From the NCBI GenBank assembly GCA_964292295.1, contig CAXYVC010000025.1, positions 1 through 25,557 of the forward strand: 25,557 nucleotides of DNA, written 5' to 3'. The DNA is from CAXYVC01 sp964292295. Lineage in GTDB: Bacteria; Acidobacteriota; Holophagae; Holophagales; Holophagaceae. This document shows positions 7,231 through 15,558 of this stretch, one piece after another. The notes under the pieces were generated by a model. The model was not told the origin of the DNA, searched no databases, and worked only from the letters and a program-made list of their open reading frames with translations. Numbering within the stretch: the stretch's first letter is position 1; every line of letters starts with the position of its first letter. The position numbers were made by a program, and so were the translations under genes.

Positions 7231-8844
7231 TCAGTCCGGCTGCTGGGCCAGCACGCGCTCGCGCTCCAGCCAGGGCACGATGCGCCAGGCGTTGCGCAGG
7301 GGCAGCTCCAGGCTGGGCCGGGCCAGCGCGTATTCGAAGAGCAGGTTGCGCAGGCTCTGGGGGGTCACGGCCTCGGGCTCGCCCCGGAAGCCCACGGCCT
7401 CCAGGAAGCCGCCCGCGCCCGTCAGGCGCCGGCTGCTCACGGCCACGGTGAAGCTCTGCTGGTCGCTCACGGGCTTGCCGCGGTGGAGCAGGCGGGTCAC
7501 GCGGTGGCCCACGGGGCGGCTCAGGTCCAGGGTGAAGTCCAGGCCGTCCAGCAGGTCGAAGTCCCAGGGCGCCACCGCCGGATTGTAGAGCTGGGGCTCG
7601 TGGCAGAAGGCGTAGAAGCGCGCGCCGTGCTCCAGCCAGGCGCGGACCTGGGCGCCGGTGAGGCGCAGGCGGGCCACGCGGTCCTCAAAGGCGGCCAGGG
7701 GCCAGAGCTGGCGGATCGACACGGGGCCCCTGGGCACGTAGTAGCGGCTGCGCGGGCTCGCGGAGAAGCTCAGCTCGGCGCCCGTGGCCTGGCGCTGCAC
7801 CCGGTGGATGAGCTGGAGGACGGCGCTGTCCTCCATGCGGCTCCAGCGGCCGTCCAGGGGTGTTTCCAGGGCGGCGGCGGGCGTGTCCAGGTAGGCGTCC
7901 GTGTGGCGCCGCAGGGTCTCGGTGAGCTTCAGCACCTCGGGGTCCGGCGCGGCGTCGGCCGCGGGGGCCTGCTCGCGCAGTTCGCAGGCGGTGACGCTCC
8001 AGCGGCCCTTCGCCTTCTGGAGGGTGAGCTCGGCGATGCCCAGGGCTGCGGCGTGGGCCGCGGGCTGGAGGACGGGGACGCCTCCGCAGCGGGTGGCCAC
8101 GGGGACGTGGCTGTGTCCGGCGAGGACGAGGTCGATGCCCTTCACCTGCTCGGCCAGGGCGCGGGCCTGGTGTTCCGCACCGGGCGTGGCGCTGCCGTCA
8201 CCCAGGCCGCCGTGGATCGCCACGATCACCAGGTCGGCCTTCTCCTGGTCCCGCAGCCGGGGCACCCAGGCGCGGGCGGTCTCCACCGCGTCCAGCACCT
8301 TCAGGCCCGGGCGGCGGTCGGCTTCCACCAGGCGCTCCAGGGCGGAGTTCGCCAGGCCGAGGATGGCCACGCGCAGGCCCTTCACCTCCACCACGGCGTA
8401 GGGCGTGAAGGCGGGCTTGCCGCGCCCGGCGTCCACCACGTTGGCCGCCAGCCAGGGATGCTTGGCCTGTTCCTCCACCTGGCGGAGGGTCGAAAGGCCG
8501 AAGTCGAAGTCGTGGTTGCCCACCACCATGGCGTGGGCGCCCAGGGCGTTCAGGATGGCGGTGCCGGGGTCCGGAAGCTCGGGGTGGACGCGGTGGCGCA
8601 CGTAGGCGATGGGCTCGCCCTGGATCGTGTCGCCCACGTCCACCAGCAGCGTGTGGGGGTTGCGCGCCTGGAGCTCCCGCACCAGGGGGGCCAACCGCGC
8701 CCAGCCCTTGGGCTTGGCCTGGAGGGTGTAGGGGTCCTCGGGCATCACGGCGGCGTGGGTGTCCGCGGTGGCGAGCACCTGGAGCTTCAGCTCCTCGCCG
8801 GGGAGGGCGAGGGCCAGGGTGAAGGCGAGCAGGAGTCGGAGCAC
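7231..8844 (-). CDS. Secreted bifunctional metallophosphatase/5'-nucleotidase (UshA family)
   Basis: This 537-residue protein has a short signal peptide (LLLAFTLALALPG), an N-terminal metallophosphatase domain and a C-terminal 5'-nucleotidase substrate domain. The metal-site motifs in order are T-A-D-T-H, D-V-G-D-T-I-Q-G, G-N-H-D-F-D-F-G, A-I-H-G-G and G-H-S-H. The C-terminal part carries the usual R-x-x-L-T-G-A-Q-V and V-A-V-S-S-R-R-L-T-G-A-G-G-F segments that bind the nucleobase. Members act in the periplasm or at the surface to hydrolyse nucleotides. The first motif lacks the common Asn and Gly around DxH (TADTHAA). The start is GTG 8844 with GGAGGG four bases upstream. It abuts the TenI-like gene. 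Confidence 0.92.
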   Translation of the reverse strand: MLRLLLAFTLALALPGEELKLQVLATADTHAAVMPEDPYTLQAKPKGWARLAPLVRELQARNPHTLLVDVGDTIQGEPIAYVRHRVHPELPDPGTAILNALGAHAMVVGNHDFDFGLSTLRQVEEQAKHPWLAANVVDAGRGKPAFTPYAVVEVKGLRVAILGLANSALERLVEADRRPGLKVLDAVETARAWVPRLRDQEKADLVIVAIHGGLGDGSATPGAEHQARALAEQVKGIDLVLAGHSHVPVATRCGGVPVLQPAAHAAALGIAELTLQKAKGRWSVTACELREQAPAADAAPDPEVLKLTETLRRHTDAYLDTPAAALETPLDGRWSRMEDSAVLQLIHRVQRQATGAELSFSASPRSRYYVPRGPVSIRQLWPLAAFEDRVARLRLTGAQVRAWLEHGARFYAFCHEPQLYNPAVAPWDFDLLDGLDFTLDLSRPVGHRVTRLLHRGKPVSDQQSFTVAVSSRRLTGAGGFLEAVGFRGEPEAVTPQSLRNLLFEYALARPSLELPLRNAWRIVPWLERERVLAQQPD

Positions 8845-8942
8845 GGTTCCCTCCGGGACCTCTCCACCTTACCGCGGGCCGCGCAGCCCCATGGCGGGGC
8901 TGGGCTTGGGAAAGGCCCTTGGAGCCAAGGGGGCTTGACGGC

Positions 8943-8948
8943 TAGACT
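8943..8948 (+). promoter_or_regulatory. -10-like TAGACT upstream of the 155-residue gene
   Basis: GCTAGACTGG lies 23 bases before ATG 8972, upstream of an AGGAG Shine-Dalgarno. The same GCTAGACT string precedes the minus-strand gene starting at 24335. An overlapping TTGACG (8935-8940) is too close to be its -35. Confidence 0.4.
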
Positions 8949-8971
8949 GGACTCCCCAATTAGGAGCTGAC

Positions 8972-9439
8972 ATGCAGGAAGTTCAGGTCAAGGCCCCCAA
9001 GCACGAGTTCACGCTGCTCTGCGATGACATCCGCCAGGAGATGGGGGGCAAGACCTCCCTCATGGGCATCTACGACCACCACATCGTGGTGCCCCAGGTC
9101 CCCTTCGTGCTGCCCAAGGTGTGCTTCTACACCCGCTTCGGCCGCATGGACGGCCAGTTCAAGTTCAGCTTCTCCATCGTGAGCCCCACCGGCGAGCGCA
9201 AGGACATCATCCGCGACTCCGACGTGCAGATCCCCGAGGGCGCCAAGGAAGGCACCTTCAACGTGATCGCCAGCCCCTTCGAAGTGGGCGCCGAGGGCAT
9301 CTACGAGGTCATCATCGGCCTCACCAAGGGCACGGACCGCTTCGAGTACGTCTACAAGTTCGCCATCAGCGACGCGGCCCGCCTCCAGGCCGAGTACGAG
9401 AAGGCCATGGCCGAGCAGGGCGCGGGCGCCCAGGCCTGA
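8972..9439 (+). CDS. Conserved hypothetical protein, DUF6941-like
   Basis: This 155-residue soluble protein has no signal peptide or transmembrane helix. It opens with F-T-L-L-C-D-D-I-R-x-E and G-K-T-S-L-M-G-I-Y-D, a pattern I associate with the DUF6941 family, and continues as an all-beta protein with a helical Ala/Glu tail. The function is unknown. AGGAG five bases before ATG 8972 is a clear ribosome binding site, and a strong hairpin follows the stop, so it appears to be a single-gene transcript. Unlike its neighbours it uses almost only C-ending codons (AAG, GAC, TTC, ATC), which suggests good expression. The family name is from memory and should be treated as tentative. Confidence 0.75.
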   Translation: MQEVQVKAPKHEFTLLCDDIRQEMGGKTSLMGIYDHHIVVPQVPFVLPKVCFYTRFGRMDGQFKFSFSIVSPTGERKDIIRDSDVQIPEGAKEGTFNVIASPFEVGAEGIYEVIIGLTKGTDRFEYVYKFAISDAARLQAEYEKAMAEQGAGAQA

Positions 9440-9460
9440 GCCGCTCCCCTTTTCCCGGGT

Positions 9461-9489
9461 GAAGGGACGGGCTTCGGGCCCGTCCCTTC
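9461..9489 (+). terminator. Perfect 12-bp hairpin after the 155-residue gene
   Basis: GAAGGGACGGGC (9461-9472) and GCCCGTCCCTTC (9478-9489) form a perfect 12-bp stem around a 5-base TTCGG loop. The T-tract is poor. It begins 22 bases after the stop and ends 18 bases before the next ATG. Confidence 0.75.
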
Positions 9490-9494
9490 CCGTG

Positions 9495-9500
9495 TACGCT
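9495..9500 (+). promoter_or_regulatory. -10-like TACGCT, leaderless configuration for the ThiF-like gene
   Basis: TACGCT is followed by exactly 7 bases (GGACGGC) and ATG 9508. The region where a -35 would lie is occupied by the terminator hairpin of the previous gene. Confidence 0.45.
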
Positions 9501-9507
9501 GGACGGC

Positions 9508-10509
9508 ATGATGGACCGCTACGCCAAGCAGCGCCTTTTCCTCGGCCGGGAGGCCCAGGACCGGATCCGGGCGGCCAGGGTGCTGGTGGTGGGCCTCGGC
9601 GCCACGGGCTCGGTGCTGGCTTCCTGGCTGGCCCGGGCGGGGGTGGGGGCGCTGGACCTCCTGGACCGCGACCTGGTGGAGGCGAGCAACCTCCAGCGCC
9701 AGCTGCTCTACGGCGAGGCGGACCTCCTGCGCCCCAAGGCGGAGGTGGCCGCGGCGCGGCTGCGGGAGGCCAACGGGGACGTGCGGATCCGCCCCCTGGT
9801 GGCCGACCTGACCAGCGGCAATGCCCGGGAGCTGCTCGGCGGCTACGACCTGGTGCTGGACGGCACCGACAACTTCGAGGCGCGCTTCCTCATCAACGAC
9901 ATGGCCATTCTCACGGGCACGCCCTGGATCTACTGCGGCGCCCTGGGAGCCGAGGCCATGGTGTGGCCGCTGCATCCGCCCCGTACGCCCTGTCTGCGCT
10001 GCCTCATGGAGGAGCCGCCGGAGGCGGGGGACGTGGACACCTGCGACAGCGCCGGCGTGCTGGGCCCCGCCGTGGGGGTGGCCGCGAGCTGGGCGGCGCT
10101 GGAGGCGCTGAAGCTCCTGGCGGGCCGGGAGCCCCACGCCGAGCTGGCGCGCTTCGACCTGTGGCGCGACGAGCGCCAGTTCATCCGCCCGCCGAAGACC
10201 CGCTGCCGCTTCTGCACGGAGCGGGTCACCGAGTTCCTGGACGCCCGCTGGAGCCTGCGGGCCAGCCGGCTCTGCGGCCTGGACGGCGTGCAGATCCGCG
10301 TGAACCCCCCCGGCAGGCTGGACCTGGAGGCGCTGAAGGGCCGCCTGGAGGCCCGCACGGGCCGTCCCTGGAAGCTGAGCAGCCTGGCCCTGAACGGCCA
10401 GGAGGGCGAGTGGCGGGTCATGCTCTTCCGGGACGGCCGCGCCCTGCTCCACGGGGACCTGACGCCCGAGCGCGCGCGGGGCTGGTACACCGAGGTGGTG
10501 GGCTGCTGA
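9508..10509 (+). CDS. ThiF/MoeB/HesA family adenylyltransferase
   Basis: This 333-residue E1-like enzyme would activate the C-terminal Gly-Gly of a sulfur-carrier protein (ThiS or MoaD type) by adenylation. The nucleotide-binding motif G-L-G-A-T-G-S lies near residues 30-36, followed by D-R-D-L-V-E-x-S-N-L-Q-R-Q and D-G-T-D-N-F. Two CxxC pairs, C162/C165 and C233/C236, form the structural zinc site. Cys179 in T-C-D-S-A-G-V-L-G-P matches the conserved crossover-loop cysteine. The last ~85 residues are not a rhodanese but a small domain with C-G-L-D-G-V-Q and R-D-G-R-A-L, typical of stand-alone ThiF/MoeB proteins. No carrier protein gene is adjacent, so the partner cannot be told. There are tandem ATGs at 9508 and 9511 with no clear Shine-Dalgarno. 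Confidence 0.88.
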   Translation: MMDRYAKQRLFLGREAQDRIRAARVLVVGLGATGSVLASWLARAGVGALDLLDRDLVEASNLQRQLLYGEADLLRPKAEVAAARLREANGDVRIRPLVADLTSGNARELLGGYDLVLDGTDNFEARFLINDMAILTGTPWIYCGALGAEAMVWPLHPPRTPCLRCLMEEPPEAGDVDTCDSAGVLGPAVGVAASWAALEALKLLAGREPHAELARFDLWRDERQFIRPPKTRCRFCTERVTEFLDARWSLRASRLCGLDGVQIRVNPPGRLDLEALKGRLEARTGRPWKLSSLALNGQEGEWRVMLFRDGRALLHGDLTPERARGWYTEVVGC

Positions 10510-10511
10510 GG

Positions 10512-10534
10512 GCGCGCTTTTCGCGCTGCTTTTT
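10512..10534 (+). terminator. Intrinsic terminator after the ThiF-like gene
   Basis: GCGCG (10512-10516) pairs with CGCGC (10522-10526), and a five-T run follows at 10530-10534. The stem is short but the position, just after the stop, is right. Confidence 0.55.
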
Positions 10535-10557
10535 CCAGGTTCTTGGTCCGGATTTCT

Positions 10558-10565
10558 GCTACACC
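10558..10565 (+). promoter_or_regulatory. -10-like TGCTACACC region for rdgB
   Basis: TACACC (10560-10565) is preceded by TGC (extended -10 like) and followed by 8 bases and ATG 10574. This gives a near-leaderless start. A GGAG two bases before the ATG is too close to act as a normal Shine-Dalgarno. Confidence 0.35.
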
Positions 10566-10573
10566 ATGGAGCC

Positions 10574-11155
10574 ATGAAACTCCTCCTTGCCTCCCGCAAC
10601 GCCCACAAGGCCCAGGAGCTCTCGGAGCTGCTGCCCGGCTTCGGCTTCTCCCTTTGGCCGCGGGAGGCGCCGGAAATCCCTGAGCACGGGGCCTTCTTCC
10701 AGGACAACGCCCTCCAGAAGGCCACCTTCGCCCGGGACTGGTGGCGGGTGCACGGGACGGATCCCGTGGAGGCGGTCCTGGCGGACGACTCGGGCCTCTG
10801 CGTGGACGCCCTTTGGGGCGGCCCCGGCGTGCTTTCGGCCCGCTTCGCCGAAGGGCTGGACTACGGCGAGAAGAACCGGAAGCTCCTGGCCATGCTCTCC
10901 CACGATGCGCCCCGCACGGCGCGCTTCGTGTGCGTGCTGGCCCTGGCGCCCATGGAGGGCGATCCCCTCACGGTGGGCGGGGCGGTGGAGGGCTCCCTGG
11001 CCTTCGAGCCCCGGGGCAGCGGCGGCTTCGGCTACGACCCGATCTTCGTGCCCGAGGGCTTCACCCAGACCTTCGGGGAACTGCCCGGCGGGGTGAAGCA
11101 CAGTCTCAGCCACCGGGGACGCGCGTCGCGCGCCTTGCTTGAGCGCCTGCGTTGA
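10574..11155 (+). CDS. rdgB: XTP/dITP diphosphatase (RdgB/HAM1 family)
   Basis: This 193-residue cytosolic pyrophosphatase removes deaminated purine nucleoside triphosphates (dITP, XTP) from the pool before they enter DNA or RNA. The N-terminus A-S-R-N-A-H-K-A-Q-E-L, the metal-binding segment F-x-D-N-A-L-x-K-A, the L-A-D-D-S-G-L-C-V-D-A-L catalytic loop and G-F-G-Y-D-P-I-F-V are all intact. Length is normal. Its TGA overlaps the TTG start of the following kinase (TTGA), so the kinase is probably translated from the same message. Confidence 0.96.
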   Translation: MKLLLASRNAHKAQELSELLPGFGFSLWPREAPEIPEHGAFFQDNALQKATFARDWWRVHGTDPVEAVLADDSGLCVDALWGGPGVLSARFAEGLDYGEKNRKLLAMLSHDAPRTARFVCVLALAPMEGDPLTVGGAVEGSLAFEPRGSGGFGYDPIFVPEGFTQTFGELPGGVKHSLSHRGRASRALLERLR

Positions 11156-13446
11156 CGAGCCTTCGCGACCTGCTGCTCCGCCGCCAGGTGCTGCCCATCG
11201 CGGTGGTGCTGATGGCGGGCGTGGGGCTGGTCTGGTTCGAGTCCTCCCGCCTCGCCTGGCACCAGGCGGATGCGCGGGTGGTGTCGGACCTGGGCCACCT
11301 GGAGCGGGAGCTGGGCCTGCGCCTCCGGGAGGCGGAGGACCTGGGGGAGGCCGTCGCGGGCCTCTGGTCCTCCGGACGCCTGGCCCCCCGGGACGGGGCG
11401 GGCACCTGGGCCCTGCTCGCGCCCCTGCTCCAGCCGCGGGACCGCCGTTTTGCCCAGATCTCCCTGGTGGACGTGGAGGGGCGGGGCTTCCTGGCGGGTT
11501 CCCGCAAACCGGGGAAGTGGGAGGCCTGGGCCGGTCGCCTGGAGGGGGGGCGGACCCTGTGCAGCTTCGGCGTGGATACGGAAGCCGTGGCGATCCCCCA
11601 CGACCTGCGGGAGCGACCCTGGTACCTGGCCGCGATGCGGAGCCGCAGCGGCGCCTGGACGGATCCCTATCCTCTGATTGGAGGCGGGGGGGGGCGCCCG
11701 GCGGTGGCCTATGCGGTGCCCGGGCGCGACGGCGGGGGGCGGCTGGTCGGGGCCCTGGGCGTGCACCTGCCCCTGGACGAGCTGGCGCGCTCCGTGTGGG
11801 AGCTGCGTCCCAGCCCCGGCGCCGAGACCATGATCCTGGACGCCCAGGGCCGCCTGGTGGTGCCCCCGGCCTCCACCGCGTCCTGGGACGCGAAGGCCCG
11901 GGACGCCCTGCTCCTGGCCCCCGCCGGCCCCGGGCGCTTCCCCCTGGCCCACCGGATCTTCCGCCGCTTCTGGGAGGCGGGCGGGTCCCAGCGCACCCTG
12001 CAGGTGCGCGGATCAGAGCGCTATGGGCGCGGCTGGGCCCTCCGCGCGCCGAGGGGCCCCCAGTGGTTCCTGGTGCTGGTGCTGCCCGCCTCGGACGTGG
12101 CCACGGGACCCCGCAGCCGGACCTTCGTGGCGGGTAGCGTGGCTCTGGCGGTCCTTCTGGTGCACCTCTGGTATTCCCTGCGCCTCGCCCGGCAGGTGGC
12201 GGACCCCATGGCCCGCCTGGCGGATGCCGCCGAGGCGCTTCCGCAAGCCGTGGAGCTGAGGCTCCCCGACAGCCCCATCCGGGAGCTGGGCAGCCTTGCG
12301 GGCGCCCTGGCGGACGCCCACGCGGGCCTGCGGGAGCGGGAGCGCCTCCAGGAGCAGCTCCGCCAGACCCAGCGCCTGGAGACCGTCGGCACGCTGGCGG
12401 GCGGCATCTCCCACGACGTGAACAACCAGCTCACGGCCATCCTCGGGCAGCTGGACATCGGCCGGGAGCTGCTGGAGCCGGGGCATCCGGCCCAGGAGCA
12501 CCTGGGGCTGGCCCGGGAGGCCGCCGCGCGCTGCGCCCGCACCTCCCGCGCGCTGCTCACCTTCAGCCGTCCCTCCCCGCCGGAGCTCCTGCCCCTGGAT
12601 CTCCACGAGGTGGTGCGGGAGACCCAGCTCCTCCTGGGGCGGGTGCTGGGCGTGCAGGTGCGCCTGGAGCTGGATCTGGCCCCGGTGCTGCCGCCGGTGC
12701 TGGGAGACCGCGTGCAGCTGGAGCAGGTGCTGGTGAACCTCGTGATGAACGCCCGGGACGCGATGCCCAAAGGGGGGACCATCCGCATTTCCACCCGCGC
12801 GGACGCATCCGGGGTGGACCTCTGTGTTTCGGACGAAGGGGTGGGCATGCCCCCGGAAGTGGCGGCCCGCATCTTCGAGCCCTTCTTCACCACCAAGCCC
12901 CAGGGGCGGGGCACGGGGCTCGGCCTTTCCATGGCCCTCGGCATCGTGCGCGCCCACGGGGGCGACATCACGGTGGAGAGCCGCCCGGGGCAGGGCAGCA
13001 GCTTCCACGTGCGGCTCCAGGTTGCGGAGGCTGGCCCCTCCGCCTTGGAGGCGCCGCCCGAGGGGCCCGTCGCCCTGGACGGCCTGCGGGTCCTGGTGGT
13101 GGAGGACGAGGCCGTCATCCTGCACACCCTGGCCCTGGCTCTGGCCGCCCGGGGAGCCCAGGTGGAGGAGGCGGCGGACGGCGAGGAGGCCTGGGAGCGT
13201 TTCCAGCAGGCGCCCTTCGACGCGGTGGTGAGCGACCACGTCATGCCCCGCTGCACGGGCCTGGAACTCCTGGAGCGCCTCCGCGCCCGGGACCCCCGGC
13301 TGCCGGTGGTGCTCGCCAGCGGCTGCTACCCGGAGGGTGTGGAGCGGCGCCTGGCCGCCGATCCCTGGCTGCGTCTCCTGCCCAAGCCCTTCGGCATGGC
13401 GCGGCTCGCCCGCCTGCTGGCGGAGATGGCCCTGCACCACCACTGA
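11152..13446 (+). CDS. Cache-domain hybrid histidine kinase (HAMP-HisKA-HATPase-REC)
   Basis: This 764-residue inner-membrane sensor has an N-terminal helix (about 12-30) and a periplasmic region (about 35-320) with the Cache-type R-x-R-P-W-Y motif, here E-R-P-W-Y-L-A-A. A second helix follows (about 324-343), then a HAMP-like linker, a HisKA with His421 in S-H-D-V-N-N, an HATPase (about 515-625; N-box V-M-N-A-R-D-A-M, G-R-G-T-G-L-G-L) and a receiver domain (about 645-764) with Asp695 and a KPF lysine. All key residues are present. The start TTG 11152 overlaps the rdgB stop; no internal ATG would keep the first helix. The ligand is unknown, although periplasmic Cache domains often bind small organic acids or amino acids. 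A LysO-type exporter follows 54 bases later, but there is no response regulator. Confidence 0.9.
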   Translation: MTSLRDLLLRRQVLPIAVVLMAGVGLVWFESSRLAWHQADARVVSDLGHLERELGLRLREAEDLGEAVAGLWSSGRLAPRDGAGTWALLAPLLQPRDRRFAQISLVDVEGRGFLAGSRKPGKWEAWAGRLEGGRTLCSFGVDTEAVAIPHDLRERPWYLAAMRSRSGAWTDPYPLIGGGGGRPAVAYAVPGRDGGGRLVGALGVHLPLDELARSVWELRPSPGAETMILDAQGRLVVPPASTASWDAKARDALLLAPAGPGRFPLAHRIFRRFWEAGGSQRTLQVRGSERYGRGWALRAPRGPQWFLVLVLPASDVATGPRSRTFVAGSVALAVLLVHLWYSLRLARQVADPMARLADAAEALPQAVELRLPDSPIRELGSLAGALADAHAGLRERERLQEQLRQTQRLETVGTLAGGISHDVNNQLTAILGQLDIGRELLEPGHPAQEHLGLAREAAARCARTSRALLTFSRPSPPELLPLDLHEVVRETQLLLGRVLGVQVRLELDLAPVLPPVLGDRVQLEQVLVNLVMNARDAMPKGGTIRISTRADASGVDLCVSDEGVGMPPEVAARIFEPFFTTKPQGRGTGLGLSMALGIVRAHGGDITVESRPGQGSSFHVRLQVAEAGPSALEAPPEGPVALDGLRVLVVEDEAVILHTLALALAARGAQVEEAADGEEAWERFQQAPFDAVVSDHVMPRCTGLELLERLRARDPRLPVVLASGCYPEGVERRLAADPWLRLLPKPFGMARLARLLAEMALHHH

Positions 13447-13500
13447 CCCGGCGCCGTGAGAGCATGGGCACACGGGCCGCGGGGGTCCGCCGGGGTCGCC

Positions 13501-14418
13501 ATGGACATGCTCATCCTGCTACTCGCACTGCTGCTGGGCGGCCTGGCGGGATGGGCGCTGCGCGCGCAGGCCCGAAGCGTGGCCGTGAACCGCCAGCTGC
13601 TGCGGGCCAGCCTCCTGGCGCTGCTCGCCCTCATGGGCCTGAAGCTGGGCGCCCAGCGCGCCCTGTTCGCGCGGGACCTGTCGGTGCTCCTCCTGGCGGC
13701 GGCCTCGGCCCTCTTCCTGGTCCTGTTCTTCGCCCTGCTCTTCTGGGCCTGGAGCCTGCTCCGTCCCCGCCCCGCGGCCGTGCGGGAGGACGCGGGCGGC
13801 GCGGCAGGGGGGAGCCACGAGCTGTGGGCGCTGCTGCTGAACGGCGGCTGCATCCTGGGGGGCTTCCTGCTCTTCCTGGCCCTGCCCGGCGCCTGGGCGG
13901 CGCGCCTGCCCCTGGACGGGGCGGCGGACTGGCTGCTCCGCGCGCTCCTTTTCTGCATCGGCTTCGACCTGGGCGTGGAGCTGCACCGGTTGGACCTGCG
14001 GAAGCTTCCTCCCCTGCTGCTGCTGGCGCCCGCGCTGAACGTGGCCCTGAGCCTCCTGGCGGGCCTGCTCTTCAGCCTGCTGACGCGCCTCAGCCTGCGG
14101 GAGGGCCTGCTGCTCACCGCGGGGCTCGGCTGGTACTCCCTCTCCTCCGTCCTGCTGGCCGCCAAGGGGCTGGCGCTGCTCTCCCTGCTGGCCTTCATCC
14201 ACAACGTCTTCCGGGAGCTGCTCTCCATCCTGTCGGCGCCCCTGGCGGCGCGCCTGTCGCCCTACCTGCCCGTGTACCTGGGCGGCGCCACGAGCATGGA
14301 CGTGATGCTGCCCTTCGTGCAGCGCTACTGCGGGCGCGAGTACACCCTGGTGAGCTTCTATTCGGGCCTCGTGTGCAGCCTGGCCGTGCTGCCCCTGGTG
14401 CGGCTCATCGCGGGGTAG
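13501..14418 (+). CDS. LysO (DUF340) family amino-acid exporter
   Basis: This 305-residue inner-membrane protein has about eight to nine hydrophobic segments. Family features are G-L-G-W-Y-S-L-S-S-V-L, then F-I-H-N-V-F-R-E-L-L-S-I, then G-G-A-T-S-M-D-V-M-L-P, all characteristic of the LysO/YbjE lysine exporter of E. coli. Length matches the E. coli protein closely. I chose ATG 13501, which begins the first helix. A GTG at 13456 would add 15 residues with no family counterpart. The substrate may be L-lysine or a related cationic amino acid; that is carried over from the E. coli protein. The last 14 bases overlap the 3' end of the convergent gene. Confidence 0.85.
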   Translation: MDMLILLLALLLGGLAGWALRAQARSVAVNRQLLRASLLALLALMGLKLGAQRALFARDLSVLLLAAASALFLVLFFALLFWAWSLLRPRPAAVREDAGGAAGGSHELWALLLNGGCILGGFLLFLALPGAWAARLPLDGAADWLLRALLFCIGFDLGVELHRLDLRKLPPLLLLAPALNVALSLLAGLLFSLLTRLSLREGLLLTAGLGWYSLSSVLLAAKGLALLSLLAFIHNVFRELLSILSAPLAARLSPYLPVYLGGATSMDVMLPFVQRYCGREYTLVSFYSGLVCSLAVLPLVRLIAG

Positions 14419-15535
14419 CGTCCGCGTCCTTCGGAACCACGCGCCCCCAGCGTACCGTGCCGTCCGGGAGCGGCCGCCAGCAGGAGCCCCTGTCGCGGTC
14501 GTAGAACTCGAGGACCCCCGCGGGGGGCGGCACGAGGCGCTCCAGGCCGCCCTTTTCGGGGTCGAAGGCGAACCAGTGGTAGGCGGGAGCGCGCTCCGCC
14601 TGGATGCGTTGGCGGTCCTTGTAGAAGGCGGCGATCTCCGCCGCGCCGAGGGTTTGGTTGTCCTTCAGCAGCCGCTTGGCCTGCTGCTCGGAGGTCTCCT
14701 TGCGCTCCAGCACGTCGTCCAGCGGATGCACCAGGAGGAGGATGCGCCCGTCCGGCAGCGGGTGGAGGGCCTCCACCAGGTCCTTCGTCCTCTCCTGGCG
14801 GATCAGTTCGTCCGTCACCGCATCGAAGAGGCGGCCGCTGCGCAGCAGGCTGCCCGTCTCCAGGGAGAAGACCCAGAAGAGGCCGCTGTGGCGGTGCAGC
14901 ACCGTAGCGCAGTCCTTCCCGAACAGGATGGGGCTCACGGAAGGGATCCTGAAGAAGAAGGCGTCCTTGCACACCTGCTCCATACCCGGGTCCAGGCTTC
15001 CCTCCACCCGGTACGCGCCGTCCTCCCCCAGCGTCAGCCGGCAGAAGGGGCTGCGCTCCCCCGGCGCCTTCGCTCCCCGCAGGTCCTCCCGGCTCGTGAG
15101 GGCGATGGCGCGGCCGTCCCTGCAGGGGATCAGCTTCACCAGGCCCTTGGTGGCGGGGCAGTCCAGGCGTCCGGCCACCTTCCAGGCGTTCTGCTCGTAG
15201 CGGTACAGGCGCGTGTGCAGGAGCTCCTGCCCCTCCGGCCCCGTCCCGAAGCTGCCGGCGACCACCTGGAAGGCTCCGTCGGCCCAGAAGGGGGGAAAGG
15301 GCATGCCCCCCCGTTCCCCCTCCTGCTTCGGCGGCAGGGGCAGGCGGAGCTGCACGCGGTCCGCCGCGTCCAGCACCGCGCCCCGGCAGGGAAGCATGCC
15401 TTCCGTCACCAGGAAGCCCTCGGGCACCCACTGCCCCGGCTGGTTGGGCACCACCTGGGCCCGGGCCACGAGGCCCAGCGCAAGGAAGAGGAAGACGGGT
15501 CGGAGTCTCATGGCTGATTCCTGGCTCCGGGCCAT
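14405..15535 (-). CDS. Secreted protein of unknown function
   Basis: This 376-residue protein has a signal peptide (hydrophobic core L-F-L-A-L-G-L-V, cleavage likely after A-R-A). The mature part is rich in short beta segments with Asp-Gly turns (C-R-D-G-R, L-P-D-G-R, L-P-D-G-T), suggesting a repeated beta or propeller-like fold. Near the C-terminus there is a charged helix (E-R-K-E-T-S-E-Q-Q-A-K-R). I recognise no catalytic motif. ATG 15535 has a strong GGAGGAGGAAGG just upstream; a second ATG at 15511 with AGGA is possible. The gene lies 23 bases after the stop of the upstream small gene, so the pair probably forms one transcript. It converges with the LysO gene with a 14-base overlap. Confidence 0.8.
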   Translation of the reverse strand: MARSQESAMRLRPVFLFLALGLVARAQVVPNQPGQWVPEGFLVTEGMLPCRGAVLDAADRVQLRLPLPPKQEGERGGMPFPPFWADGAFQVVAGSFGTGPEGQELLHTRLYRYEQNAWKVAGRLDCPATKGLVKLIPCRDGRAIALTSREDLRGAKAPGERSPFCRLTLGEDGAYRVEGSLDPGMEQVCKDAFFFRIPSVSPILFGKDCATVLHRHSGLFWVFSLETGSLLRSGRLFDAVTDELIRQERTKDLVEALHPLPDGRILLLVHPLDDVLERKETSEQQAKRLLKDNQTLGAAEIAAFYKDRQRIQAERAPAYHWFAFDPEKGGLERLVPPPAGVLEFYDRDRGSCWRPLPDGTVRWGRVVPKDADATPR

Positions 15536-15558
15536 CCTTCCTCCTCCCGAGGTGGGCG

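Noticed and set aside
8935..8964. TTGACG as -35 with AATTAG as -10 for the gene at 8972
   Set aside because: AATTAG is a poor -10 and would place the transcription start at the ATG, past the clear AGGAG ribosome site. TAGACT at 8943 fits the recurrent motif better, although it lacks a good -35.
5644..8970. A very long plus-strand open frame (over 1100 codons) opposite three genes
   Set aside because: It is an artefact of high GC on the antisense strand: composition is Gly/Gln/His/Ala-rich with no domain, while the minus strand holds channel, TenI-like and nucleotidase genes with intact motifs. The similar frame at 15646-19374 is rejected for the same reason.
13456..13500. Upstream GTG start for the LysO-type gene
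   Set aside because: The extra 15 residues are polar and lie before the first membrane helix, with no family counterpart; ATG 13501 fits the expected length.
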